From CBDCFV01 sp963664625 (GTDB lineage Bacteria > Chloroflexota > Dehalococcoidia > Lucifugimonadales > UBA3495), in contig OY761541.1 in NCBI GenBank assembly GCA_963664625.1, positions 1,984,001 to 2,048,000 on the forward strand: 64,000 nucleotides of DNA, written 5' to 3'. The notes under the pieces are model-generated. The model made no database searches, was not told where the DNA came from, and was given only the letters and a program-made list of their open reading frames with translations. Made by a program: the position numbers and the translations under genes. Of the stretch, positions 48,714 through 57,271 are shown one piece after another (position 1 is the stretch's first letter; each line of letters opens with the position of its first letter).

Positions 48714-50465
48714 CTACCGCGAACCCTCGACCCGCACTGTAACTATGTCTATGCCGTGGTACTTCCGGTGGCTCACCGAAGAAGCGTAATGCCGCAACAG
48801 CCGGAAAGATGCCTCGTGTTCCTCCGGCATCTGGTCCTCTTCGCTCAAATACGTCAGTTGGTCTTCGATGTTCTCCTCGTCGAAAACCGCCATGTACTCC
48901 AACTCCGCCGACGCGCCGGGACGGGCGACGATTACCAAGCGGGGCGCGCTGCCGGCCCCATAGTCCTTGCCCGACTGCAAAAGGCACAACAGCGTCTCCT
49001 CGCCCACGGCGCGCAATCGCCCCGTCGAAGCATCGTTCCAGCCTATCCTGGACGCCAGTTCACCCAGGAACTCGTCAATCCCCGGCAGCGAGGCCATGTC
49101 CAACGTCGTCTCAAGGCGCCTGGGCCGCGGGTTGGTCAGCTCGATGAACACGGTCATCAGAATCGCCGCCGCAATGCCGACGGTCAAGCCGTTGCCTAGC
49201 AACGCGCCCCATACCGGGCCCAGCAACTCCGCCAGGACGTTCTGGTTCTCCAGCCCCACTCCAATCGACAGGGATATTCCCACGATCAGGCCCTTCATCG
49301 GGTTCAGCCCGTCCGACGACACCATGCGGATGCCCTCTACGAACAACAGCCCCATCGTAATCATCAGAAAGGCCCCCATTACCGGGCTGGGCGTTATCAG
49401 CAACAGGGCCGCCGCCTTGGGAAACAACGCCAGCGCCAGCAGGATGCCCCCTATGATATAGCCCACGTTCCGCGACGCCACCCCGGTAAGATTGACCAGC
49501 GCCGCCACCGACGGGATGTAGATTAAAGGCGGCAGCGTCCCCGCAAGTCCGCAAAGCAGCGTGCCTAGCCCGTTGGTGTTGACGGTGGCCTGGACTATGC
49601 GAAAGTCCGTCGCTTGTGGCCTGGCCCGCGAAATTCGCTGAATCACCACCCCGTCGCCGCTGGTCTTAACGGCGACCACCAAGTTCACAATCAGGAACGC
49701 CGGCAGAAGCGTCCAGAACTCCGCCCCCGGTCTCAGGTCCAGCCCCGGCCATCCCGCCGCGTCCGGCGCGTAAACCCAGGGAGCGTCGAAGAGCCGCTGG
49801 AGGTCGTACAACCCGAAGAGGGCCGCAACCGCGCAACCCGAAGCAATCCCGATAAGCACGGCCCACAGCCGCCAGATTCCCGATCCTCTCATGGCGAGCA
49901 TCACGCCCACCGCCAGCGTCGCCGCCGCGGCCGCCGGGCCGGAGACGGGCAACGCTCCCTCCGGTATATCCCCCACTCTGCGGACGGCTATCGACATGAC
50001 CGTGACCGCTATCAGCATCAACGCCGTGCCGGAAACCGTCGGCGTAATTATTCGCCGCAGCAACGGGAGCCACTGGGCCAGCGCGAATTGGACCAGCGAC
50101 GACACCGCGATAAGGCTCGCCAGCGTCGGAACATCGGCCCTCGTCAGCGTCAGGACGGAGATGGCCAGGAAATGAGGGCCCGAGCCGGTCAGCGCCATGT
50201 GCCCGGCCCCGAATCGCCCCAAACGCGATGCTTGCAAGAGGGTCAGGACTCCGCTGATTGCCAGCGCCGAAAAGACCGCCCACGAAACGTAATCCCCGCC
50301 CCGGTCGGCAGCCAAAACGATAACCGTCACGTACAAGACCGTGTTCGTCAAGGGAATCATTACGCCCTGGACGGCGACGCTGATTGCCAAGTGAAGCGGG
50401 CAACGGTCGTCCGGCTCGTAACGGACATTTTCGTTTATCGCCGCTATCTTCAACCTCCCCGCCAC
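48714..50465 (-). CDS. NCS2-family nucleobase permease with extra C-terminal domain
   Basis: A 583-residue protein. The first 440 residues form the NCS2 (uracil/xanthine permease) core of about 12-14 helices: SVAVQGVMIPLTNTVLYVTV, GSGPHFLAISVLTLTR, the central AVKTSGDGVVIQRISRARP and VNTNGLGTLLCGLAGTLPPL, the N-G-x-x-T-x-x-x-G region typical of the family, and AALLLITPSPVMGAFLMITM. The last 130 residues are soluble; SRIGWNDASTGRLRAVGEET and FRLLRHYASSVSHRKYHGID resemble the helices of RsbW/HATPase-type domains. Substrate is probably a purine or pyrimidine base. The upstream region holds tandem composite repeats. Confidence 0.88.
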   Translation of the reverse strand: MAGRLKIAAINENVRYEPDDRCPLHLAISVAVQGVMIPLTNTVLYVTVIVLAADRGGDYVSWAVFSALAISGVLTLLQASRLGRFGAGHMALTGSGPHFLAISVLTLTRADVPTLASLIAVSSLVQFALAQWLPLLRRIITPTVSGTALMLIAVTVMSIAVRRVGDIPEGALPVSGPAAAAATLAVGVMLAMRGSGIWRLWAVLIGIASGCAVAALFGLYDLQRLFDAPWVYAPDAAGWPGLDLRPGAEFWTLLPAFLIVNLVVAVKTSGDGVVIQRISRARPQATDFRIVQATVNTNGLGTLLCGLAGTLPPLIYIPSVAALVNLTGVASRNVGYIIGGILLALALFPKAAALLLITPSPVMGAFLMITMGLLFVEGIRMVSSDGLNPMKGLIVGISLSIGVGLENQNVLAELLGPVWGALLGNGLTVGIAAAILMTVFIELTNPRPRRLETTLDMASLPGIDEFLGELASRIGWNDASTGRLRAVGEETLLCLLQSGKDYGAGSAPRLVIVARPGASAELEYMAVFDEENIEDQLTYLSEEDQMPEEHEASFRLLRHYASSVSHRKYHGIDIVTVRVEGSR

Positions 50466-50523
50466 CGGCGGGATACCTACTGATACCTGAGTAAATGTCT
50501 AAACATCTCCCTCCGTCATTATT

Positions 50524-50651
50524 ATGAAAATAGGCCGTTTTCATGTTCACGAGTGGCCCTAAAGGGTCATGGGCAATTGCCATGAAAATAGGCCATTTTC
50601 ATGTTCATACATGGCCTCTGGGCCATCTGCAATTCCCGCGAAGGCGGGAAT
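50524..50651 (+). repeat. Two tandem composite repeats
   Basis: Copy A (about 50524-50580) and copy B (50582-50651) each begin with the hairpin ATGAAAAT-aggcc-(A/G)TTTTCAT and continue with TGTTCA(C/T) and GTGGCCC or ATGGCC. Only copy B ends in the palindrome ATTCCC-gcgaaggc-GGGAAT (50632-50651). The units match 1488-1559. Confidence 0.85.
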
Positions 50652-50669
50652 CCAAAGTGTCAGTACGCC

Positions 50670-51122
50670 CTAACTGCCCAAGAACTCTATCCCGGCCCCG
50701 ACAATCTCTATCTGCATGGCCCGGACATCAGGGGCGTTGTTGCCGAACTGGACCCCAACGGTGATGTTGATGCCCTTTTCGACTTCCGGGTTCCCGGATA
50801 CGTCGAACTTGGCGTCCAAGTGGTCGCCGTCCATGTCCAGGTCCATGTGCTCGGCGATGCGTTTCTCGCCGTCGTAGACGATGACCTCGTGCACCTTGGC
50901 GTGAGACCTGGTCCTGAAGCTCACCAAGGCGGCGTCCACCCGACTTCTGGCGCCGTTCACCACGGCCGGCGTGGGTATGGGGAAGTGGACCCAGGTGTTC
51001 TGTCCCTCCGCGCCCTCGATGCGGACGAAGGGGCCGGTGTGCCGCACCGACGTTATCCGGTTGGGGTATTCAATCTGCATACTGGTACCGTGGACCCACG
51101 ATATGAAATTGGCGTCTGGCAT
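50670..51122 (-). CDS. Hypothetical beta-rich protein (DUF6623-like)
   Basis: A 150-residue protein. It opens MPDANFISWVHGTSMQIEYP and continues with strand-rich segments TSVRHTGPFVRIEGAEGQNT, WVHFPIPTPAVVNGARSRVD, HEVIVYDGEKRIAEHMDLDM and DVRAMQIEIVGAGIEFLG. The H-G-x-S-M-Q-x-E-Y-P start matches proteins I associate with DUF6623; function unknown. Start ATG at 51120-51122, seven bases after GGAG. A long extension upstream is translated repeat and the reverse side of the peptidase spacer, so it is not used. Confidence 0.7.
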   Translation of the reverse strand: MPDANFISWVHGTSMQIEYPNRITSVRHTGPFVRIEGAEGQNTWVHFPIPTPAVVNGARSRVDAALVSFRTRSHAKVHEVIVYDGEKRIAEHMDLDMDGDHLDAKFDVSGNPEVEKGINITVGVQFGNNAPDVRAMQIEIVGAGIEFLGS

Positions 51123-51138
51123 GTTAACACTCCACTGG

Positions 51139-51250
51139 ATTCCCGCCTGCGCGGGAATGACGATTTGTGATGTATGTCTGGAATGGCGTTTTGTGGTGTA
51201 TGTCGGGAATGACGATTTGTGACGTATGTTCAGGAACGGCGTTTCGTGAA
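51139..51250 (+). repeat. Palindrome followed by 26-bp tandem repeats
   Basis: The palindrome ATTCCC-gcctgcgc-GGGAAT (51139-51158) runs into four imperfect direct units of about 26 bases starting GGGAATGACGATTTGTGATG: 51153-51178, 51179-51204, 51205-51230 and a partial unit to 51250. The right arm of the palindrome forms the start of the first unit. Confidence 0.85.
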
Positions 51251-51271
51251 AAATGATGGCGGCGGTACTTT

Positions 51272-52405
51272 TCAGCCCACGACGAGCATCTCGTCGGTGT
51301 TGAACTTGGGCGACAAGAGGCGGGGCCCGTCCGGCGTAATCAGTATCATGTCTTGGAGGTGCCAGTAGTCGACGTGGGGTTCCATGGCGATGACCATGCC
51401 CTCTTCCAGCCGCTCGTGGCAACTGGGCACCAGGTAGGGGGCCTGCTGGTGCCACCAGGCGCCGACGCTGTGGCCCGCCAGGGCGACCCTGCCCTGGTAC
51501 CCGTGTTCCCGGAACTGCTCGGTGGCGAACCTGTGGATGTCGCTGGCGACCGCGCCGACCTGGCATTGGTCGATGGTTGCCCGGTAGATGTCCAGCATCA
51601 CCCTGTAGGTGTCCCTCTGCTCTTGTGACGGGGGACCGAGCACCACCGTGCGGGACTGGTGGCCGGGGTAGCCCTGATAGTAGGACACGTAGTCGTTGCG
51701 GATGATGTCTCCCTTGCGGAAGGCCATGTCGCCCTCACCGCCGTAGGCCACCGTGTTCCTGTGGGAGTTCAGGATGCCGTGGGCCCAACCGGCGCCCCGG
51801 CGGATGCAACTCTCCAGGATGCGGCCGTGCACCTCTCGCTCGGTGTCGCCTTCTCGGACCGTTGAGAACACCTCCAGGTAGGCATCGTCCAGTATCTCCG
51901 CGCCCTCCTCCAGCAACCGGACCTCGGCCGGCGTCTTTATCCAGCGGACCCGGTCCATCAGGTCGGTGCAATCGATGAGGTTGGCCTTGGGGAGCAGCCG
52001 TTGAGTCTCCTCCCACCGCAGGGCGCTGATATAGCTCTTCTCAAATCCTACCGTCTCCCGGTCCAGCCCCAGGCGCTTCAACACCTCCGCCGCTTTCTCG
52101 TAGGGCGACTCGGCGTAATCATCGTAAGTCTCTATGTCTTGAAGCCAGGAGTCCCGGCGAGCCAGGGGCGCGGAGAAGCTGTTCAAAATGAGCACCGGGT
52201 CGCCGCGGCGGGGCCACACCAGGAGCACTTCCCGCGGCGAATCGGGAAAGTCCAAGTGGCGGCCCAGGGTGCCCGGGTAGGCGAACCCCGACAGGTAGGT
52301 GAAATTTTTGCCGGAGCGGAGGACCAGCGCAGAGCAGTTCTGCTCGTCCAGGTGCTGCTCCAAGCGAGGAATGTTGGCGATGATTTCCCGGTTTGCGTTC
52401 GTCAC
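51272..52405 (-). CDS. M24 family metallopeptidase (Xaa-Pro peptidase-like)
   Basis: A 377-residue creatinase/prolidase-like protein. The N-terminal domain includes LRSGKNFTYLSGFAYPGTLG and LLVWPRRGDPVLILNS. The C-terminal pita-bread domain has RNDYVSYYQGYPGHQSRTVV, VALAGHSVGAWWHQ and EEGMVIAMEPHV, then FNTDEMLVVG. Usual metal ligands are Asp-Asp-His-Glu-Glu; the first Asp, the His and both Glu can be matched, but the second Asp of the D-x10-D pair is His in GYPGHQSRT. Activity may be altered or the enzyme may be a creatinase-like hydrolase. Same strand as the neighbouring MBL gene. Confidence 0.85.
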   Translation of the reverse strand: MTNANREIIANIPRLEQHLDEQNCSALVLRSGKNFTYLSGFAYPGTLGRHLDFPDSPREVLLVWPRRGDPVLILNSFSAPLARRDSWLQDIETYDDYAESPYEKAAEVLKRLGLDRETVGFEKSYISALRWEETQRLLPKANLIDCTDLMDRVRWIKTPAEVRLLEEGAEILDDAYLEVFSTVREGDTEREVHGRILESCIRRGAGWAHGILNSHRNTVAYGGEGDMAFRKGDIIRNDYVSYYQGYPGHQSRTVVLGPPSQEQRDTYRVMLDIYRATIDQCQVGAVASDIHRFATEQFREHGYQGRVALAGHSVGAWWHQQAPYLVPSCHERLEEGMVIAMEPHVDYWHLQDMILITPDGPRLLSPKFNTDEMLVVG

Positions 52406-52437
52406 GTTGGAACCTCCGGCTCCCCGCTCCCGACCAG

Positions 52438-52457
52438 TTTCCCGCCTGCGCGGGAAA
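52438..52457. repeat. Palindromic repeat copy
   Basis: TTTCCCGCCTGCGCGGGAAA followed by GACG lies just upstream of the M24 gene start, in the spacer before the MBL gene. Confidence 0.75.
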
Positions 52458-52501
52458 GACGGGAAGGGAGCGGGAATTTTCTTGTGGCAAGTTTTCCAGG
52501 G

Positions 52502-53263
52502 TTATTTTTGAACGATGTCCACGTTGACCGTGCGGGCGGCGCTGACGGTAAAGGTCAACGAGGCGGTGCCGCCGCCCTCGGTGCTGTTGAGGACTTCGAT
52601 GTTGGTGGGGCCGTGGAGGTATACGATCTCGTCACCCTCCACCCGGAACGGCCGGTCATGGCCGGGATAGAACACCTTGGACGAGGCGACCATCTTTTCG
52701 ACGCTGGCGTGGGCGTCTTCCACGTCCCAGAAGATGTTGTAGGGAATGCCGCGGGCCACCGTGCCGCTCTCCGGCATGGCGTCTCCGGCGATGAGGACAT
52801 CTTCTCCGTCGATGTTGGCCAGGATGCTCATGTGCCCCTTGGTATGTCCCGGCGTCTCCAGCACCGAAACGCCTTCGACTATAACGTCGCCCTCGGACAC
52901 CGGCTCAACCTTCATGTTGCGCATCATGTCGGCCATTCCGGCGGCCACGGCCAGGTCCCACTGGTTGGGGTTGCGGGCATAGTCGATCTCGGTGGGGTTC
53001 ACCAGGACGCGGGCGTTGCGAAACAGGTCGGTGTTCTGGCAGTGGTCCCAGTGCATGTGGGTCAGAACGACGATGTCGATGTCGTCGGGCGTCAGGTCTC
53101 TGCTTTGAAGGGCACGGTACAGGAAGGGACGGCGCGACGACGGCCCCGTGTCAATCAATATGTTATGGCTCCCCACCCGCAGCAGGGAATTGGTGGAGTA
53201 GCCGAAGGAGCCTTGGTCGGTGTTGAGAGCGAAGCCGTAGGTCAGGACGTCCAGAGTTGCCAT
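52502..53263 (-). CDS. MBL-fold metal-dependent hydrolase
   Basis: A 253-residue metallo-beta-lactamase-fold protein. The zinc motif is VVLTHMHWDHCQNTDLF (H-x-H-x-D-H, near 88-93), followed by VLETPGHTKGHMSI, VLIAGDAMPESGT and VFYPGHDRPF, which supply the other ligands. The layout is that of N-acyl-homoserine lactonase-like or related lactonase enzymes, but the natural substrate cannot be named. It follows the ferritin-like gene on the same strand and precedes the M24 peptidase. Confidence 0.92.
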   Translation of the reverse strand: MATLDVLTYGFALNTDQGSFGYSTNSLLRVGSHNILIDTGPSSRRPFLYRALQSRDLTPDDIDIVVLTHMHWDHCQNTDLFRNARVLVNPTEIDYARNPNQWDLAVAAGMADMMRNMKVEPVSEGDVIVEGVSVLETPGHTKGHMSILANIDGEDVLIAGDAMPESGTVARGIPYNIFWDVEDAHASVEKMVASSKVFYPGHDRPFRVEGDEIVYLHGPTNIEVLNSTEGGGTASLTFTVSAARTVNVDIVQK

Positions 53264-53279
53264 GAATTACACCCCCTGG

Positions 53280-53299
53280 ATCCCCGCCTGCGCGGGAAT
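53280..53299. repeat. Palindromic repeat copy
   Basis: ATCCCCGCCTGCGCGGGAAT with GACG after it lies 16 bases upstream of the MBL gene. Confidence 0.75.
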
Positions 53300-53368
53300 G
53301 ACGAGTTGGCGGGAAAGATGATTCGGGTAGTGCGCCAAGGTTTGACCACAAGGGTTCAATAAAGTCTC

Positions 53369-53827
53369 TTAGCCCGCCTGCTCCAACTGGGCGTAGACTT
53401 GGCGCATGTAGGCGCCAGAGTCGTCCTCGACCCCCTTGAACCACTGGATAAGGGATCGGGTCAACGCGTCGACCGACTCGTCTTCCGCCGCGGCTTCATA
53501 CCGCTCACGGACCGTTGGCTTGGGCGCCCGCGACTGGGCTTCCCGCATCCAGACGATTTTCTCCACGTCGGTCATGTCGGACGACGCTACCCGCAACCGC
53601 TCGGCGAACATCGGGTCTTCCTTCTCATAGGCCGAGTGACCCAGTTCCCGGATGCGGCGTTCGAAGATGTCGCCGTGGCTGGTCTCCCTTTCCGCCACCA
53701 TTGAGAGGCATCCTTTCAGGTCCGGGCTGGAGGTCTTGTCGGCCCAAGCCTTCAGGAATATCCCGGCGCGGGTCTCCTGCATCCGAATGTCGTTCAGCAG
53801 TTCGATGTATTCAAGTGTCTCGGCCAT
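53369..53827 (-). CDS. Ferritin-like domain protein
   Basis: A 152-residue all-helical protein. YIELLNDIRMQETRAGIFLK and LSMVAERETSHGDIFERRIR supply E and E-x-x-H patterns of a four-helix ferritin-like diiron site (Glu in the first helix, E-x-x-x-H in the second). Later ERYEAAAEDESVDALTRSLI could give the remaining helices. Iron binding is probable but not proven. I chose the ATG at 53825-53827, with GGAAGGAAAGC before it; a 39-codon extension upstream has no helical pattern and overlaps no conserved sequence. Confidence 0.65.
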   Translation of the reverse strand: MAETLEYIELLNDIRMQETRAGIFLKAWADKTSSPDLKGCLSMVAERETSHGDIFERRIRELGHSAYEKEDPMFAERLRVASSDMTDVEKIVWMREAQSRAPKPTVRERYEAAAEDESVDALTRSLIQWFKGVEDDSGAYMRQVYAQLEQAG

Positions 53828-53979
53828 ATCGCTTTCCTTCCCGTGTTGTCTCCGGCCTTCGCTGCTCGGCAACGGCGCGAGTGCGGCGGGCTTCAGGTTG
53901 GGGTGAGTGTAGTGCCGTGGGTATGGGGTGTCAATTGTGGGCAAGTGCGTTATAAAGTCTAGCCGGCCATTTGGCCGTC

Positions 53980-54065
53980 ATTCCCGTGGAAACGGGAATC
54001 CAGGGTCGCCGGGAAAGGTGGACTTGCCGATGCGAGGCAGTATAGATTCCCGCCTGCGCGGGAAT
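53980..54065. repeat. Pair of palindromic repeats
   Basis: ATTCCC-gtggaaac-GGGAAT (53980-53999) and ATTCCC-gcctgcgc-GGGAAT (54046-54065) are separated by 46 bases. The 1540-1626 pair has the same spacer length and sequence-like spacer (GGTCG..GG..GGT.AA.TT..), so the pair is one longer composite unit. Confidence 0.8.
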
Positions 54066-54128
54066 GACTGACGGGGTTTTGCATGACGGGTTGACGGTAG
54101 GAGTGACGGTTGAGGATGGGAGCCAGCC

Positions 54129-55877
54129 TTATCGGGGTATGACGGGCAGGACGATGTGGGAGGGGTGGTTTGTGGAGTGGTGGATGGTCTGCCGGGCGGT
54201 CTCCATGCGGCTGTCCTGGCCGATGGGCGCACCGGTGTTGGGGTTGCGGTCGAACCGGGGGAAGTTGCTGCTTGAAATCTCGACCCGCAGACGGTGGCCG
54301 GCCTTGACCAAGTGGCTTGTCGACCAGAGGTCGATTTCGTACTCGTAGACCCGGCCCGGCTCGATGAGCGACGGCTCGGCCGCGGAGTTGCGGTACCGGG
54401 CGCGGATGATGCCGTCCTGCAAGTTGTGGGCGTACCCGTCGGGACGGACGTCCACCAGCTTGGCGGTAAAGTCGGTGTCCACGGCAGTGCTGGCCGCGAA
54501 CAGATGTACCTTGATGGGGCCGGTGATTTCCAAGTCGCGTTCCACTGGGTCGGAAGTGTAGACCAGGACGTCTTGCCGCTCTTCCACGCTGCGCTGGTCC
54601 TGGACCCCGTGGGGCATTATCAACGTGCTCCCCCGCTGGGAAGGGACAGGGTCGTCCGGGTCATAAACGTAAGAGTCGGCAGGCTCATCGCCCGGCGGAA
54701 CGGTGGACAGTGTTCCGCCGCCGTGGCGGGTGTTGGCCGGGGTTTCGGCATGGAGGTAGTAACGGGTGTAGTGGGTGCGGGCAAGGGGCCATTCGTTCTC
54801 GGCTCGCCAGCGGTTTTCGCCCATCACGAAGATCGTTACCGACGGCTCTTCCATCACTCCCGTCTGGATGTCCTTCAGCCAGTAGTCGTACCACCGCAGC
54901 ATGTGCTCGTGGAGTTCGATGCGGGCCTCGGGTCCGAAGTCGATGTCGCCGGTGTCGCCGGAGGTGGGCGCGGTATAGGGCCGGATGTGGGCCCAAGGCC
55001 CCACCAGCAGCTTCTGGTTGTTGCGGGCCTGGGCGGTGGGCGCCCGCTCCCGCATGGCTTGGTAGGCGTTGAGGGCGCCCTCCAGGAAGATGTCGTACCA
55101 GGAACTGACGTGGAACATCGGTAGGTTGATGCTTTCTATGTGGCGGAGGAGGTTTATCTTCCACCAGTACGGCCCGTCGGATTCCTGGTCGAAATATTCG
55201 CTGAAGTAGGGCGCGGTCTCCTTCAAGCGGTCGATCCAGTCCCGTAGGGGCGGGTGGCGGTACCAGGAATCGCGCAGCGGCTGGGCGAAGTTGTCGGCCT
55301 CCAGCACGTACTCGTCCATTTGGGCCAGCAGGTCGTGGCGGCCAGCCCGCTCCAGGGTGTTGCGCCCCTTGTGGATGGCGTAGGGCACCATCCATCCCCA
55401 CTCCATTGCGCCGCCGGTGTGGTAGACCCAGCTCTGGTGGAAGTCGGAGGAGGCCGACACGGGAATCATGGTCTGGAGGTGAGGCGGTAAAGGGTCGACG
55501 GCGGCCAGGGTGTATTGAGTGGCCCCCAGGTAGGACTGGCCGGTGGTTGCAACCCGTCCGTTGGACCACTGCTGGCGGGCGGCCCATTCCACGGTGTCGT
55601 ACCCGTCCAGCCCCTCCTGGAACAGGGGGTTGTATTCCCCTTCCGACTCGAAGCGGCCCCGGCAGTCCTGGCTGACCACCGCGTAACCCCGCTGGGGAAA
55701 GAACCAGATGGAATGTTCCTGGTTGTCGGCGTATCCGTCCTTGCCGTAGGGTCCCCTGGTGACCAACACCGGGAAGCGTCCCGGAGCATCGGGGCGGTAC
55801 ACATCGGTGGCCAGCCTCACGCCGTCGCGCATGGGGACCATGACGTTGCGTTCCCTGATAACCCGGTACTCCGGCAT
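54129..55877 (-). CDS. CocE/NonD family hydrolase
   Basis: A 582-residue serine hydrolase of the X-Pro dipeptidyl-peptidase (S15) family. The N-terminus is NVMVPMRDGVRLATDVYRPD, the nucleophile is in VATTGQSYLGATQYTLAAVD (Ser near 115), the cap domain spans about 150-250, and the catalytic His fits KLLVGPWAHIRPYTAPTSGD. The C-terminal jelly roll has ITGPIKVHLFAASTAVDTDF and HRLRVEISSSNFPRFDRNPN. CocE cleaves cocaine esters; relatives cleave other acyl groups, so the substrate is open. GGGAGG precedes the ATG. Confidence 0.93.
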   Translation of the reverse strand: MPEYRVIRERNVMVPMRDGVRLATDVYRPDAPGRFPVLVTRGPYGKDGYADNQEHSIWFFPQRGYAVVSQDCRGRFESEGEYNPLFQEGLDGYDTVEWAARQQWSNGRVATTGQSYLGATQYTLAAVDPLPPHLQTMIPVSASSDFHQSWVYHTGGAMEWGWMVPYAIHKGRNTLERAGRHDLLAQMDEYVLEADNFAQPLRDSWYRHPPLRDWIDRLKETAPYFSEYFDQESDGPYWWKINLLRHIESINLPMFHVSSWYDIFLEGALNAYQAMRERAPTAQARNNQKLLVGPWAHIRPYTAPTSGDTGDIDFGPEARIELHEHMLRWYDYWLKDIQTGVMEEPSVTIFVMGENRWRAENEWPLARTHYTRYYLHAETPANTRHGGGTLSTVPPGDEPADSYVYDPDDPVPSQRGSTLIMPHGVQDQRSVEERQDVLVYTSDPVERDLEITGPIKVHLFAASTAVDTDFTAKLVDVRPDGYAHNLQDGIIRARYRNSAAEPSLIEPGRVYEYEIDLWSTSHLVKAGHRLRVEISSSNFPRFDRNPNTGAPIGQDSRMETARQTIHHSTNHPSHIVLPVIPR

Positions 55878-55941
55878 AGCCTGAGCCTCCCGTGTTGTAT
55901 GGGCTTGGAGCGTGTCCAGAGGGACGGAGCGGGTGAGGTGT

Positions 55942-57231
55942 TTATGCCTCTTTGTTCAGGTTGGTCAGGAATTCGGCGTTGGAGCGGGTCTTGGCCATGC
56001 GCTCCAGCACCCGCTCGGTGGCGTTGGCCGAGCCGTCGTTGGATATGAGGCTGACCATCCGGCGCAACAACCAGATCTGCTTCAGGGTGTCGTCGCTGAA
56101 GAGCAGTTCCTCGCGGCGGGTGCCGCTGCGGATGATGTCCACGGCGGGGAAGTACCGGCGCTCGGCGAGACGGCGGTCCAAGTGCAACTCCATGTTGCCG
56201 GTGCCCTTGAACTCCTCGTAGATGACCTCGTCCATGCGGGAGCCGGTGTCCACCAAGCAGTTGGCGATGATGGTCAAGCTGCCGCCCTCTTCGATGTTGC
56301 GCGCCGCGCCGATGAACTTCTTTGGGGGATAGAGGGCCACGGGGTCGATGCCGCCGGACAGGGTGCGCCCGCTGGAGGGCACCGCAAGGTTGTAGGCCCG
56401 GGTCAAGCGGGTGATGCTGTCGAGAAGTATCACGACGTCGTTGCCAAACTCCACCAGCCGCTTGGCGCGCTCCAAGGCCAACTCCCCCACGCGGCACTGG
56501 TCCTCCACCGAATCATCGAAAGTGGAAGCGAAAACGTCGCCGCTTACGGCCCGCCGCATGTCGGTGACCTCTTCCGGCCGCTCGCCAATCAGCACCACCA
56601 TGAGGATGGCGTTGGGGCAGTTGGTGGTCACCCCGTAGGCAATGTTCTTCAGCATGGTGGTCTTGCCGGCTTTGGGAGGCGAGACGATCAAGCCGCGCTG
56701 CCCCAGTCCGATGGGGGCGAAGAGGTCCACCATGCGGGTGGCCAGGTTGTTGCCGCTGGTCTCGAGAACAATCTGCTGTTCGGGGAAGATGGGGGTCAGG
56801 TGTTCAAAGGCGGTACGGGAACGGGAATTGGCTTGGTCGGGTTCCATACCATTGATCTTTTCCACCCGCACCAAGCCGAAGTAACGTTCTCCCTCCTTGG
56901 GAGGGCGTACCTGGCCGGTGACGGTGTCGCCGGTCCGCAGCCCGAAGCGGCGGATTTGCGACTGGGAAATGTAGACGTCTCCCCCGCCGCCGTGAATGGC
57001 GACCCGGCGCAGGAAGCCGTAGCCTTCGTCCATTACCTCCAGGATGCCGGACGACAACAGCGCCTGCTGGGCCGAGGCGGCTTGAAACAATCGGCTGAGC
57101 AACTCCTCGCGGCGCAGGTGGTCCAAGGGACCCTTGTCGGCGATTCCGACTTCATTGGCAAGCACCAAAAGCTCGTCTTTGCTCTTGGCGCCCAGATCCG
57201 CCACTTCCATAACTCTCTGCGTGGTCGCCAT
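55942..57231 (-). CDS. rho: Transcription termination factor Rho
   Basis: A 429-residue Rho hexameric helicase. The N-terminal Rho_N helices end near 55, followed by the cold-shock-like RNA-binding segment EGYGFLRRV and GDVYISQSQIRRFGLRTGD. The ATPase core has the Walker A SPPKAGKTTML (about 177-187), LIGERPEEVTDM, Walker B VVILLDSITRLTRAYN (about 265-280), the Q-loop and SGGIDP, and R-loop GTGNMELHL. It stops untranslated transcripts. I chose the ATG at 57229-57231, three bases after GAGGTG. It lies after the transaldolase gene with a 40-base gap. Confidence 0.97.
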   Translation of the reverse strand: MATTQRVMEVADLGAKSKDELLVLANEVGIADKGPLDHLRREELLSRLFQAASAQQALLSSGILEVMDEGYGFLRRVAIHGGGGDVYISQSQIRRFGLRTGDTVTGQVRPPKEGERYFGLVRVEKINGMEPDQANSRSRTAFEHLTPIFPEQQIVLETSGNNLATRMVDLFAPIGLGQRGLIVSPPKAGKTTMLKNIAYGVTTNCPNAILMVVLIGERPEEVTDMRRAVSGDVFASTFDDSVEDQCRVGELALERAKRLVEFGNDVVILLDSITRLTRAYNLAVPSSGRTLSGGIDPVALYPPKKFIGAARNIEEGGSLTIIANCLVDTGSRMDEVIYEEFKGTGNMELHLDRRLAERRYFPAVDIIRSGTRREELLFSDDTLKQIWLLRRMVSLISNDGSANATERVLERMAKTRSNAEFLTNLNKEA

Positions 57232-57271
57232 GTTCACCTCGTTACCTTAAAGGGGAGGGATGTGCCCGTAT

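Noticed and set aside
51123..51566. N-terminal extension of the DUF6623-like protein
   Set aside because: It reads through repeats and the reverse strand of the peptidase gene; the ATG at 51122 has its own ribosome site.
52001..53362. 453-codon plus-strand frame
   Set aside because: Antisense to the M24 and MBL genes, both with clear catalytic motifs.
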